From NCBI RefSeq assembly GCF_000174195.1, contig NZ_ACFY01000040.1, positions 1 through 64,000 on the forward strand: a stretch of DNA of 64,000 nucleotides. The letters are read 5' to 3'. A program made the translations under genes and the position numbers. The stretch is from Roseburia inulinivorans DSM 16841 (GTDB lineage Bacteria; Bacillota; Clostridia; Lachnospirales; Lachnospiraceae). Position 1 is the first letter of the stretch; every line of letters begins with the position of its first letter. The notes under the pieces were generated by a model, which had not been told where the DNA came from, searched no databases, and saw only the letters and a list, made by a program, of their open reading frames with translations. Positions 37,584-46,672 of this stretch are shown piece by piece.

Positions 37584-38446
37584 ATGGACGAGATTATGGC
37601 AGAACAAAAGCAGCAGGAAGAATTACAGCAGGAAAATGAAGTTTTAGATAAAAAACAGTTAAAGGCGGCAAAAAAGCTGGAAAAAAGAAGAGAAAACAGA
37701 AAAATCCAGATGATCTGGATGGAGATGAGGAAACCGTTGGAGGAAAAATCCTTGTTTTCTTTGTCACGATTATTATCATTCTGATCTGGCTTGCCATCTT
37801 TGCAATGCTGATTAAGCTGGATGTGGGAGGATTTGGCTCAGGAGTCTTAGCTCCTGTGATCAAAGATGTTCCTTATCTGAATAAGATTTTGCCGGATTCT
37901 GTCACAGAGGAGGTTTCCACGGAAGACAGCCAGTATGCATACACAAATCTGGATGATGCGATCAACCGGATCAAAGAGCTTGAGATTGAGCTTGCAGATG
38001 CCCAGAACAGTGCAAATTCTGATGCAGATTATATTGCACAGTTAGAGGAGAAGGCGAAAGAGCTGGATACCTATAAGCAGAATGAGGCAGATTTTGAGAA
38101 GGAAAAAGAAAAATGGTATGAGGATGTTGTCTTTTCGGAAGATGCTCCCGATATAAGTAATTACAAAGAGTATTATGAGAGCATTGATGCGGCAAATGCG
38201 GAAGTGCTTTATAAACAGGTGGTAGAACAGACTCTGACGGATGAACAGATGGATGATTATGTGAAGACTTATTCCAGCATGAAGCCGAAAGAGGCGGCAG
38301 CTATTTTTGATACAATGACAGACAACCTTCAATTGGTAGCAGATATATTATCCAATATGGACACACAGTCCAGAGGAGATATTCTCGGTAAGATGAACTC
38401 AGATACGGCAGCAAAAGTAACTGAGATCATGGAGCCTTCAGAATAG
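37584..38446 (+). CDS. YlxF/MotE-like flagellar protein, MgtE-N-type domain (1-bp frameshift)
   Basis: This gene occupies the Bacillus ylxF slot between fliJ and fliK. One missing A in the run 37700–37704 splits it; joined, it has about 287 residues. A Gln/Glu/Lys-rich cytosolic stretch is followed by one membrane helix (GKILVFFVTIIIILIWLAIF), an extracytoplasmic coiled coil (INRIKELEIELADAQNSA) and a C-terminal domain like MgtE-N (YSSMKPKEAAAIFDTM…DILSNMDTQSRGDILGKM). Such proteins are thought to assist stators or export. ATG 37584 is used; ATG 37596 is possible. Confidence 0.8.
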
Positions 38447-38472
38447 AGGGAGAGATCTGAGGATCTTTTCCG

Positions 38473-38488
38473 GGCAGTGCATACTGCC
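38473..38488 (+). other. Small hairpin upstream of fliK
   Basis: GGCAGT (38473–38478) and ACTGCC (38483–38488) form a 6-bp stem with a GCAT loop in the 79-bp gap between ylxF and fliK. There is no T-run. It may be an mRNA processing or stability element. Confidence 0.3.
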
Positions 38489-38525
38489 AGACAGTAAGAC
38501 GATAAAAGAAGAAAGGAGGAAGCAT

Positions 38526-40007
38526 ATGGCTGGTACAACAATTTCTGAATTAGGAAAAATGTTTAACCAAAGCACACAGTCTGTGCAGGGGACAGAAAGC
38601 AATACCCGGATCACCACTGGAAAAGTAGATTTTGGTTCTATGATGAAACAGTCCGGAAACCGTCAGACAGCATCTTATGCAGGGATTGACCACAACGAAA
38701 CAGTAAAGACAGCAGCAAATGGCAGTAAGGACACTGTGAAAGCGGCAGATGATTATCAGAAGTATCAGTACAAGGATAATACGATCGCATCAGAGATAAA
38801 ACAGGTCACATCTGAGGATGTTGTCAAAGAGCAGTTCGAACAGTTTACAGAAGATGTAAAAGAAGTTCTGAAAGAGGAGCTTGGCGTGTCCGATGAAGCG
38901 ATTGAAGCAGCAATGCAGACCCTTGGCTTACAGTTCCAGGATCTGCTGAATCAGAATAATCTTGCAAATCTTGTGGCAGAACTTACCGGAGCAGATAGCG
39001 TACCACAGCTTTTGTGCAGTGAACAGTTTGTAAATGTACTGCAGAGTGTCAATGACATTGGAAAAGATATTTTAAATGCACTTGACATGAGTCTGGAAGA
39101 GTTTCAGAGCGCAGTTGCCAAAGTGATGGACGATAATGCCGGATCGTCAGATGCTGTTACCGGACAGGAAACAGAAGCATCTGTGGATGAGGCAGTTGTT
39201 ACAGATCAGACAGCCACAGAGGATACCAGTGCATCAACACAGAAATTTGCGGTAGAGGATGGAAGACAGACAAAAGCAGCAGAAAATGCACCTGCGCAGG
39301 ATACACAGTCTTCTGAGGTAACGGAAGATATTCCGGAACAGGAAACTGTACAGAATAGGATGACATCCGAAAATGCGGCAGAGGATTCCACAGATCAGAA
39401 CAATTCTTCTGATACACCCGGCAGGTTCCGTTTTACAAATGAGACAGCCCATACTGCAGACGGGGCGGTTATCACACCACAGAGTCATGTGGTACAGGAA
39501 TTTGCTAATGTTGAGACAGTAGAACCATTACCGCAGAGTGTAAATACACAGGATGTGATCGATCAGATCGTAGAGTCCGCAAGAGTGATCCTGACAGAAG
39601 ATAAGACGAGCATGGAGTTACAGCTAAACCCGCAGAACCTCGGAAAGATCATTCTTAAGGTTACCGAGCAGGAAGGCGCAGTAACAGCAAAGATCATGAC
39701 ACAGAATGCAGTGGTAAAAGAGGCATTAGAAGCCCAGACCGTAGAACTCAGACAGAATTTAGAGCAGGCTGGTGTGAAAGTGGATGCTGTTGAAGTGACC
39801 GTTGCAAGCCATGAGTTTGAGAAAAACCTTGAGCAGAATGCAGAAGGTGAAAAACAGCAGGGCGAGCAGCAGGAAAAAGAAAAAGGCAGAACCCGCAGAT
39901 TAAATCTGAATGATTTAAGTGAATTATCCGGCGTGATGTCGGAAGAAGAAACTCTGGCAGCCAAAATGATGGCAGAACAGGGAAACAGTGTAGATTACAC
40001 TGCATAA
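38526..40007 (+). CDS. fliK: Flagellar hook-length control protein FliK
   Basis: FliK is a secreted molecular ruler that measures hook length and switches FlhB specificity. The 493-residue protein has a long disordered acidic Thr/Glu/Gln-rich centre (about 210–330). The conserved C-terminal Flg_hook domain follows (SMELQLNPQNLGKIILKVTEQEGAVTAKIMTQNAVVKEALEAQ, about 357–440), then a Gln/Glu/Lys-rich tail. AAAGGAGGAAG precedes the ATG. The middle is variable in all species, as expected for a ruler. Confidence 0.92.
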   Translation: MAGTTISELGKMFNQSTQSVQGTESNTRITTGKVDFGSMMKQSGNRQTASYAGIDHNETVKTAANGSKDTVKAADDYQKYQYKDNTIASEIKQVTSEDVVKEQFEQFTEDVKEVLKEELGVSDEAIEAAMQTLGLQFQDLLNQNNLANLVAELTGADSVPQLLCSEQFVNVLQSVNDIGKDILNALDMSLEEFQSAVAKVMDDNAGSSDAVTGQETEASVDEAVVTDQTATEDTSASTQKFAVEDGRQTKAAENAPAQDTQSSEVTEDIPEQETVQNRMTSENAAEDSTDQNNSSDTPGRFRFTNETAHTADGAVITPQSHVVQEFANVETVEPLPQSVNTQDVIDQIVESARVILTEDKTSMELQLNPQNLGKIILKVTEQEGAVTAKIMTQNAVVKEALEAQTVELRQNLEQAGVKVDAVEVTVASHEFEKNLEQNAEGEKQQGEQQEKEKGRTRRLNLNDLSELSGVMSEEETLAAKMMAEQGNSVDYTA

Positions 40008-40029
40008 GTTTTGAGAAAGGAGAGAGACA

Positions 40030-40936
40030 ATGGCGTTAATTCAGCAGGTAAAAGATGGAAAATTTATAGATGAGACTACCGGTACAGGCAGTACATCAAC
40101 AAAATCGTCCGAGAAAGATAAAAAGACCAACGAGCTTGGTTATGACCAGTTCTTACAGATTTTATGCGCAGAGATGCAGTATCAGGATCCGTTGGAACCG
40201 ACAAGTAATACCGAGTATATTGCACAGCTTGCGACCTTCTCACAGTTGGAGTCACAGCTTAGTGTGCAGAGTACGATCGAGGCCTCTTCGGCAAATGATC
40301 TGGTTGGCAAGTATGTCATCATGAAAGTGACTTCATCTACAACAGGAGAGACAAGCTATATCGCAGGAACCTGTGATTATGTACTTCACAAAAACGGAGA
40401 AACATTTCTTTCTGTCAATGATGGACTTTACAACCTGAAGGATCTGGATACTGTTGCAGACGCAACTTATATGGAAGCAGTGACACTTGCAGAGACAATT
40501 AAATCCGCAATTTCATTACTGCCATCCAAAAATTCAATCTCGCTTGCAAACAAAGATGATATTGAGAGCATCCGTAAGATGTATGATGGACTGAACGATT
40601 ACCAGAAGAAATTCGTTTCCAAAGATTCCTGGAAGAAGTTTGAAGAACTTGAGGCAAGATTAAAAGAACTGATCAAGGCAAACGAATCGTGCAGATGGAT
40701 CTGACAAAACAGACAAATCTGACAAAGCGGAGGGAACAGACAAGACTGACAGCACAGGCAAGACGGACAGTACAGACAAAGCTGACAGCACAGGCAAGAC
40801 GGACAGTACAGACAAAGCTGACAGTACAGACAAGACGGATAGCACAGACAAATCTGATAGTACAGACAAAACAGAAGAAACAGGAAGTGCAGGATCAGGA
40901 GATACAACCGATAACAGTTCAGACAGGACAGAGTAA
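40030..40936 (+). CDS. flgD: Hook-capping protein FlgD with extra C-terminal domain and repeat tail (frameshift near 40690)
   Basis: FlgD caps the growing hook. Residues 1–155 are the normal FlgD N-terminal region and Tudor-like part (LGYDQFLQILCAEMQYQDPLEPTSNTEYIAQLATFSQLES; GKYVIMKVTSSTTGE). Residues about 158–217 add a helical module (SLLPSKNSISL…IRKMYDGLNDYQKKFV) of the sort found in Firmicute surface proteins. A +1 shift at about 40690 then leads into a low-complexity tail of six-residue DST[GD]K-type repeats, ending at 40936. Without the shift the protein ends at 40704. Total length would be about 301 residues. The shift could be one extra or two missing bases. Confidence 0.8.
40748..40873 (+). 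repeat. Seven tandem 18-bp units in the flgD tail
   Basis: Seven 18-bp units encode D-S-T-[G/D]-K-x. The first four form two identical 36-bp copies (40748–40783 and 40784–40819); the last three are diverged. The region is coding, not a CRISPR. Such exact copies expand and shrink easily, so tail length probably varies between strains. Confidence 0.85.
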
Positions 40937-40950
40937 CAGGAGATGGGGTT

Positions 40951-41350
40951 ATGAATAAAATTAATAACCAATTCACTTCGATTGAACAGATCACGGACCG
41001 TTATCTTGGTACTGGAAAAGGAAATTCCACAGTCAATGCATCGGGATTGTCCTTTGAGGAAATTTTAAAACAGAAACAGGATGTTTCTGAGAGCTTGGAA
41101 CTGAAATTTTCAAACATGCCTCCATGAGACTGGAGAACAGAAAAATCAAATCTGTCAAAAGAACAGAGCGAACGGCTGGAGAGTGGAGTTCAAAAAAGCA
41201 AGTGAAAAGGGAATTCGGGAGTCACTCGTAATCGTTGATTCTCTGGCATTCATTGTAAATGTCCCAAACAAAACAGTTGTGACAGCAATGGACCGCACGG
41301 AATCCGATGACAACATTTATACCAATATTGATGGCGCAGTGATCATATAG
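40951..41350 (+). CDS. TIGR02530-type flagellar operon protein (three small indels)
   Basis: A small protein commonly found next to flgD and flgE in Firmicutes; its role is unknown. ATG 40951 follows GGAGATGGGG. The frame is broken by one missing A (41112–41114), one extra T (about 41151) and one extra A (41192–41197). Corrected, it reads FSKHASMRLENRKIKLSKEQSERLE…EKGIRESLVIVDSLAFIVNVPNKTVVTAMD, the family core, at about 132 residues. Three lesions in 90 bp could mean true decay, but the rest of the coding sequence is well kept. Confidence 0.75.
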
Positions 41351-41436
41351 CTGGACCTTAGGGGAGCAATCGGTTTCTGACTGACAGAAGAAACCAGACA
41401 CCCTGCGCCAAAAGAACTTTAGGAGGTCATTTCATT

Positions 41437-43089
41437 ATGATGAGATCAATGTACTCTGCTGTGTCAGGTTTAAAGACACATCAGACAAGAATGGACGTGA
41501 TCGGTAATAATATCGCCAACGTCAACACAGTAGCTTTTAAATCTTCTTCCGTAACATTCAGTGATATCTTATATCAGACCACTTCGAATGCATCCGGAGC
41601 AAATGCAACAACCGGTACCGGCGGTGTCAATGCAAAGCAGATCGGTCTCGGTACAACTGCGGCAGCAACCAAAGTCAGCATCACTTCTGCAGGTGCGTCT
41701 GAGACAACCGGAAATCCATTTGATATCCGTCTGACTGATAAAAACTCGACGAACTTCTTTATTGTAAACAATGGTTCTGAGAACGTATTTACCCGTTCCG
41801 GTTCTTTCTACGTAGACGGTTCCGGTAACTTGTGTATGTCCTCAACAGGCTATACGGTTATGGGATGGCAGGTTGACGAGACAACAGGTGAGATCCGCAA
41901 GGACACTGTTTCGGCACTCCGTATCATGCAGGAGAAGAACCTGACTTCTGCACCGGAGGCAACCACACAGGCAACCATCGCCGGTGTGCTGGATGAGAAT
42001 GATACAGATGTTAAAAATGATGCCGGCAGGGTAATGAACTTAAACTTCTACGATAACCTTGGTTATCAGTATACTGCGAAGTTTGCAATCAAGTCTACTG
42101 GAACAGATGGAAAATATACTGTTGAACTGACATCTGTTTTGGACAGCAATAATAAGAATATTATCGCAGATCTTAATAAACAGCAGATCGCACAGATTTT
42201 TGGTAATTATGATGCAAATGCAACACTTGGACAGTACAGCCTGTCAAAAGATTATAAATACAATGATGCAGATCAGACATATGAAGATTCAACTGGTAAA
42301 AAATTTAAGCCGTCAGCAACAGATTCTACGGTATTTGAGGAGCAGGGAAATCCGACAAATAAGGTAAGCATCACGGATATCTTTTCCGGTATCACAACAA
42401 CCATTGCCAATAATGTCAAAAATAATACAAATAACTATCAGTTGGCTTTTGATGCGCAAACCGGGCATGCGACCCTGACGGGAGAGCAGACTTCTTACGA
42501 TCTGGAATTTGATACGAGTTCAGGTAAGTTTAAGTCTATTGGTGGGGAAAATCCATCTGTAATGCTGAACATGGCAGCACTCTCTTCCGGTCTGATCAAC
42601 ACCAACGGAAACTTCCAGAATATCACCGTGGACTTCTCACAGTGCTTAAACTATGAGAACGGTGGTAAGTCCACGATCGGCGCAGATGCCGGAGCAGTGG
42701 ACGGTACAACCGGAAAAGGACGTAAGCTTGGTGCCATGACAGGTATTTTCATTGATACAAGCGGACGTATCTACGGTACATATGACAATGGTAACACAGA
42801 GCTGCTAGGACAGATCGCAGTTGCACAGTTCTCTAACGCATCCGGTCTTGAGAAAGTCGGAGAGAGCTGCTACCGCACAACCTTAAACTCCGGTGAGTTC
42901 GATGGAATCGGTGTGGAGATTTCCGCAGACGGTTCTTCCATGACAACCGGCGAGCTGGAAATGTCGAACGTAGATCTTTCCTCAGAGTTTACATCCATGA
43001 TCACGACACAGCGTGGATTCCAGGCAAACTCCCGTGTTATTACAACCTCCGATACATTATTAGAGGAACTTGTAAACTTAAAACGATAA
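41437..43089 (+). CDS. flgE: Flagellar hook protein FlgE
   Basis: FlgE builds the hook. The 550-residue protein has the N-terminal D0 motif MMRSMYSAVSGLKTHQTRMDVIGNNIANVNTVAFKSS and the C-terminal DLSSEFTSMITTQRGFQANSRVITTSDTLLEEL. The surface-exposed D1/D2 middle part is Asn/Thr-rich and longer than in E. coli (about 400). The 86-bp gap before it holds a small GGTTTCT/AGAAACC hairpin and the site TTTAGGAGGTC. Confidence 0.97.
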   Translation: MMRSMYSAVSGLKTHQTRMDVIGNNIANVNTVAFKSSSVTFSDILYQTTSNASGANATTGTGGVNAKQIGLGTTAAATKVSITSAGASETTGNPFDIRLTDKNSTNFFIVNNGSENVFTRSGSFYVDGSGNLCMSSTGYTVMGWQVDETTGEIRKDTVSALRIMQEKNLTSAPEATTQATIAGVLDENDTDVKNDAGRVMNLNFYDNLGYQYTAKFAIKSTGTDGKYTVELTSVLDSNNKNIIADLNKQQIAQIFGNYDANATLGQYSLSKDYKYNDADQTYEDSTGKKFKPSATDSTVFEEQGNPTNKVSITDIFSGITTTIANNVKNNTNNYQLAFDAQTGHATLTGEQTSYDLEFDTSSGKFKSIGGENPSVMLNMAALSSGLINTNGNFQNITVDFSQCLNYENGGKSTIGADAGAVDGTTGKGRKLGAMTGIFIDTSGRIYGTYDNGNTELLGQIAVAQFSNASGLEKVGESCYRTTLNSGEFDGIGVEISADGSSMTTGELEMSNVDLSSEFTSMITTQRGFQANSRVITTSDTLLEELVNLKR

Positions 43090-43101
43090 TATAAACTGAA
43101 T

Positions 43102-43133
43102 GGAGGAATCTATAAAACGTTACAGATTCCTCC
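43102..43133 (+). terminator. Hairpin after flgE, possible partial terminator
   Basis: A perfect 10-bp stem (43102–43111 with 43124–43133) with a 12-nt loop lies just after flgE. It is followed by TTGAAT rather than a T-run. It may be a leaky terminator or a processing/stability element dividing the operon, since a promoter follows. Confidence 0.5.
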
Positions 43134-43200
43134 TTGAATAGAAATAGTATAAAAAAAGTAACGATTATTTAGTAAATATGTTCCATACTACAACAAGATA

Positions 43201-43209
43201 TGGTATACT
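43201..43209 (+). promoter_or_regulatory. Extended −10 promoter before flbD
   Basis: TGGTATACT (43201–43209) is an extended −10 box. The −35 (TTCCAT, 17 bp upstream) is weak. It lies about 56 bp before flbD and could feed flbD-motAB and downstream genes separately from the main operon promoter. Confidence 0.4.
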
Positions 43210-43264
43210 AAACGTTGTTTCATTGTTTTCATTGTCTGTTAACAATAAGGAAAGGATGAACACT

Positions 43265-43474
43265 ATGATCGAAGTGACAAGATTAAATGGTACACAGATT
43301 TTGGTGAATGCGGATCTGATCGAACTTGTCGAAGAAACACCGGATACCGTGATCACTTTCACGACAGGACGAAAAATAATTGTAAAAGAAAGTAGACAAC
43401 AGATAAAAAGTTTAGTAAAATCATATAAGCGGGAAATTATGGAAACTGGATTTGAAGCAGAAAATGAAAATTAA
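43265..43474 (+). CDS. flbD: FlbD/SwrD-type flagellar protein
   Basis: The 69-residue protein shows the family pattern MIEVTRLNGTQILVNADLIELVEETPDTVITFTTGRKIIVKES. The Bacillus homologue SwrD raises motor power. Here it lies directly before motA and motB, which fits a stator-related role. ATG 43265 is 9 nt after AAAGG; ATG 43256 is too close to that site. Confidence 0.92.
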   Translation: MIEVTRLNGTQILVNADLIELVEETPDTVITFTTGRKIIVKESRQQIKSLVKSYKREIMETGFEAENEN

Positions 43475-43511
43475 ATTTTAAATATATTAACAAGGATGGC
43501 AGGTGGAAGAT

Positions 43512-44312
43512 ATGGATATCGCATCTTTAGCCGGTATAATACTCGGCGCAGTAATGTTTGTATTCGGTGTTTTCAGTAATGGTGGATTTGAAGCTTTGAA
43601 AAACATGGTTGATTCGGCGTCTATCATCATAACAGTCGGAGGTTCTATCTCCGGTGTACTGGCAGCACACAAGTTACCGGATTTCATTAACGGACTGAAG
43701 GGTATTACACTTACCTTCAAGGAAAAGGCAGAAGATCCGGCAGAGACGATCAAAAAGATCATTGATCTCTCTAATGTGGCAAGAAAAGAAGGATTGCTCG
43801 CATTAGAGGAAGCAGCCAATGATATTGAAGACGATTTTATGAAAAAGGGCGTAATGCTTGTTGTGGATGGTACGGATCCGGAACTGGTGCGTGGCATCAT
43901 GGAGACAAGCCTGTCCTGTATGGAAGAAAGACATAAGAAAGTAATCGCATTCTGGGAGAAATGGGCAGAATTAGGTCCTGCATGGGGTATGATCGGTACG
44001 CTGATCGGTCTTATTAACATGCTTAAGAATCTGGAAGATGCATCGAGTATCGGACCGGCTATGTCGGTTGCCCTGGTCACTACATTATATGGTTCATTGA
44101 TCGCCAACTGGCTTTGTAATCCAACTGCGTCAAAGCTTAAGGTGAATAATGAGAGAGAAGTTGCAATAAAAGAAATGATCGTGGAAGGATTGCTTTCCAT
44201 TCAGGCAGGTGAAAATCCGCGTGTCATTGAAGAAAAGCTGAAATCATTCCTGACACCACAGGCAGCAGGAAGTCTCGGAGAAGGTGATGAAGCAGCCGGA
44301 GGTGAAGCATAG
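43512..44312 (+). CDS. motA: Flagellar stator protein MotA
   Basis: MotA is the four-helix proton or sodium channel subunit of the stator. The 266-residue protein starts MDIASLAGIILGAVMFVFGVF. The cytosolic loop that meets FliG contains ARKEGLLALEE and DPELVRGIMETSLSCMEERH. Conserved WAELGPAWGMIGTLIGLI and GPAMSVALVTTLYGSLIANW form helices 3 and 4. ATG 43512 follows AGGTGGAAG. MotA ends at the base where motB begins. Confidence 0.97.
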   Translation: MDIASLAGIILGAVMFVFGVFSNGGFEALKNMVDSASIIITVGGSISGVLAAHKLPDFINGLKGITLTFKEKAEDPAETIKKIIDLSNVARKEGLLALEEAANDIEDDFMKKGVMLVVDGTDPELVRGIMETSLSCMEERHKKVIAFWEKWAELGPAWGMIGTLIGLINMLKNLEDASSIGPAMSVALVTTLYGSLIANWLCNPTASKLKVNNEREVAIKEMIVEGLLSIQAGENPRVIEEKLKSFLTPQAAGSLGEGDEAAGGEA

Positions 44313-45124
44313 TGGCAAGAAAGAAGACAGAAGAAGCACCGGCAGGCGCTCCGGCATGGATGGCGACGTTTAGTGATCTTATGAATTTACTTCTTTGCTT
44401 TTTCGTTTTACTGTTTTCTATGTCAACAGTGGATGCTGAGAAGTTTGAGATGGTGATTGCATCTTTGCAGAGCAGCTTTAGTATTCTGCCGAGTGGTGGA
44501 GCTTCCATCGGAGATGGTGAGATGGTTTCTTCCGGCGTGAGCCAGTTACAGATGTATGACATCTATTATAATCAGATGGCAAATACGCAGACGACAGATG
44601 ATACATCAGAAAGTTCAGATGTTGCGGAAGAGTATAAAGAAGAAGCGCTTGCCGAGTCAGAACAGATGGCAGAGCAGGTGCAGGATCTTGTAGCACAATA
44701 TGGCATACAGGATCAGGTGGAAATCGATTTTAATGCGGAATATGTGCTGTTGAATTTAAATGGTGCAGTGCTGTTTGATTCCGGAAAATCTGAGATCAAG
44801 TCAGAAGCCTATCCTTTGATGGATAAGATTGGAAAGATTCTTCAGAGTTATCAGCAGAACATGATAGAGATAGAGGGACACACGGATAATATTCCGTTCA
44901 CGCATTCTTCAAAATATGAAAATAACGATGTGCTGTCAATGTACAGGGCATTATATGTGGCAGATTATATGCGCAATATCACAACGATCGATCCGTCACA
45001 TATCAAGTCATCCGGAAGAGGCGAATACGTTCCGATTGCAGATAATTCCACACCGGAGGGAAGGGCGCGCAACAGACGTGTTGAGATAAAGATATATAAT
45101 TCATATTATTCCGAAATAAATTAA
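44312..45124 (+). CDS. motB: Flagellar stator protein MotB
   Basis: MotB anchors the stator to peptidoglycan. The 270-residue protein begins with GTG and has one membrane helix (about 18–40) with the ion-binding Asp in APAWMATFSDLMNLLLCFFVLLFS. The OmpA-like domain (about 130–265) shows VLFDSGKSEIKSEAYPLMDKI, IEGHTDNIPF and GRARNRRVEIKI. Na+ versus H+ use cannot be settled from sequence alone. Confidence 0.96.
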   Translation: MARKKTEEAPAGAPAWMATFSDLMNLLLCFFVLLFSMSTVDAEKFEMVIASLQSSFSILPSGGASIGDGEMVSSGVSQLQMYDIYYNQMANTQTTDDTSESSDVAEEYKEEALAESEQMAEQVQDLVAQYGIQDQVEIDFNAEYVLLNLNGAVLFDSGKSEIKSEAYPLMDKIGKILQSYQQNMIEIEGHTDNIPFTHSSKYENNDVLSMYRALYVADYMRNITTIDPSHIKSSGRGEYVPIADNSTPEGRARNRRVEIKIYNSYYSEIN

Positions 45125-45147
45125 TTAACAGAAGAAAGGCACAAACA

Positions 45148-45663
45148 ATGAAAAAGAATCTGATGACAGTAATTATCCTTGCATTAGTTCTGGTGAATCT
45201 CGTTTTGACTGCAATTCTTGCGTTTACGATCATTCCTCAGACGAGAAAATCAAATCAGCTGATCGATAAGATCGCATCAGCAATTGATCTGGAGCTGGAA
45301 GATGGAAGCAGCAAAGATACCGCAGCAGTTCCGGTGGAAGATATTGAAGTTTATGATATTGAAGCCAGCTTTACCGTCAACTTAAGTCCAAGCGGTGATG
45401 GAAAAGACCATGTGGCTGTATTTTCTATCGGTTTGTCGCTGAATACAAAGAGTGACGGATACAAGAGCATAGGTACAGAAGGATTGAAAGCGAAGGAAAC
45501 ATTGATCAAAAATGATATCAACACGATTGTTTCCGGATATACAATGGAACAGTTCCGGGAGGACGAGCAGAGCGTTAAAGATGCTATCCTGGAAGATCTG
45601 CAGGAGATGTTCGGTTCTGACTTTATCGTTGGGGTAAGTTTCTCCAGTGTAAATACGCAGTAA
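45148..45663 (+). CDS. fliL: Flagellar basal body-associated protein FliL
   Basis: FliL rings the stator and supports torque. The 171-residue protein has one N-terminal membrane helix (LMTVIILALVLVNLVLTAILAF) and an extracytoplasmic stomatin-like domain with VNLSPSGDGKDHVAVFSIGLSL and a C-terminal ILEDLQEMFGSDFIVGVSFSS. It sits between motB and fliM, as in related species. Confidence 0.92.
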   Translation: MKKNLMTVIILALVLVNLVLTAILAFTIIPQTRKSNQLIDKIASAIDLELEDGSSKDTAAVPVEDIEVYDIEASFTVNLSPSGDGKDHVAVFSIGLSLNTKSDGYKSIGTEGLKAKETLIKNDINTIVSGYTMEQFREDEQSVKDAILEDLQEMFGSDFIVGVSFSSVNTQ

Positions 45664-45689
45664 ATTAGAATGCTAGGTGGTGAAAGAGA

Positions 45690-46670
45690 ATGGGTGAAGT
45701 CTTATCTCAAAATGAGATAGATAGTCTTCTGCAGGCATTGAGCAATGGAGAGCTTGATGCTGAGGACATGAAAGAAAAAGACGAAAAACAAGTGAAAAAT
45801 TATGATTTTACCCGTCCGGCAAAGTTCTCAAAAGAGCATTTGCGTACGTTGGAAATCATTTTTGAACATTATGGAAGACTTCTTTCGACGAACTTACCTG
45901 TTTATTTGAGAAAAACAGTACAGGTGGAAGTGATGAATTCAGAGGCGGTTACCTATTCTGAATTCACGAATGCACTGTCAAATCCGGTTTTACTCGGATT
46001 GGTGAATGTATCGCCTTTGAGTGGCAGTATTATTATAGAACTTGCAGACAATCTGGGGTATGCAATTGTTGACCGAATGCTCGGTGGATTGGGAACTCCG
46101 TTAGATAAGCCAAGAGATTTCTCCGAGATTGAACTTTTGATTCTGGAGAGAATCTATAATGTATGTGTAAGTCTTTTGCCGGAGCCTTGGTCGAGTGTCT
46201 GTGAGATTTCACCGCGGCTTGAACGGATTGAGACAAACTCACAGTTTGCGCAGATTATTTCGCCGACCGAGATGATCGCACTTGTGACATTACATATCAA
46301 GATTGGCGATGTGGAAGGTCTTATGAATATCTGTCTTCCGTATCTGACATTGGAAAGTGTCATGGACAAGCTGAATACGAAGTTCTGGTATTCCAATCTT
46401 CAGGAACATGACGATAAGCAGTATACAGATGCGATCGAAGCTTTGATCTCAAAAGCGAAGATTCCTGTAAAAGCGGTTTTGGGAAACAGTACTATTTCCG
46501 TGGACGATTTTGTAAATCTTCAGGTTGGAGATATTATCCGGCTGGATTCGGGTGTGAATCAGGATCTGAATATTTTTGTCGGTAATATAAAAAAATTTAC
46601 TGCTCTGCCGGGAGCTGTCGGCGATAATTATGCAGTAAGAGTTACATCAGTGGTAAGAGAGGAGCAGTAG
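45690..46670 (+). CDS. fliM: Flagellar motor switch protein FliM
   Basis: FliM binds CheY-P at the C-ring. The 326 residues include the N-terminal CheY-binding segment (LSQNEIDSLLQALSNGE), the CheC-like middle domain (FSKEHLRTLEIIFEHYGRLLSTNL; IVDRMLGGLG) and the C-terminal SpoA domain (about 250–325). GGTGG precedes the ATG, and fliY follows 2 bp after the stop. Confidence 0.97.
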   Translation: MGEVLSQNEIDSLLQALSNGELDAEDMKEKDEKQVKNYDFTRPAKFSKEHLRTLEIIFEHYGRLLSTNLPVYLRKTVQVEVMNSEAVTYSEFTNALSNPVLLGLVNVSPLSGSIIIELADNLGYAIVDRMLGGLGTPLDKPRDFSEIELLILERIYNVCVSLLPEPWSSVCEISPRLERIETNSQFAQIISPTEMIALVTLHIKIGDVEGLMNICLPYLTLESVMDKLNTKFWYSNLQEHDDKQYTDAIEALISKAKIPVKAVLGNSTISVDDFVNLQVGDIIRLDSGVNQDLNIFVGNIKKFTALPGAVGDNYAVRVTSVVREEQ

Positions 46671-46672
46671 TA

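Noticed and set aside
40748..40873. CRISPR-like short repeats
   Set aside because: The units are contiguous without spacers, 18 bp long, and encode an in-frame Asp/Ser/Thr/Lys tail of FlgD.
43487..44200. Antisense frame of 237 codons over motA
   Set aside because: motA is intact and conserved; no ribosome site or promoter supports the minus strand.
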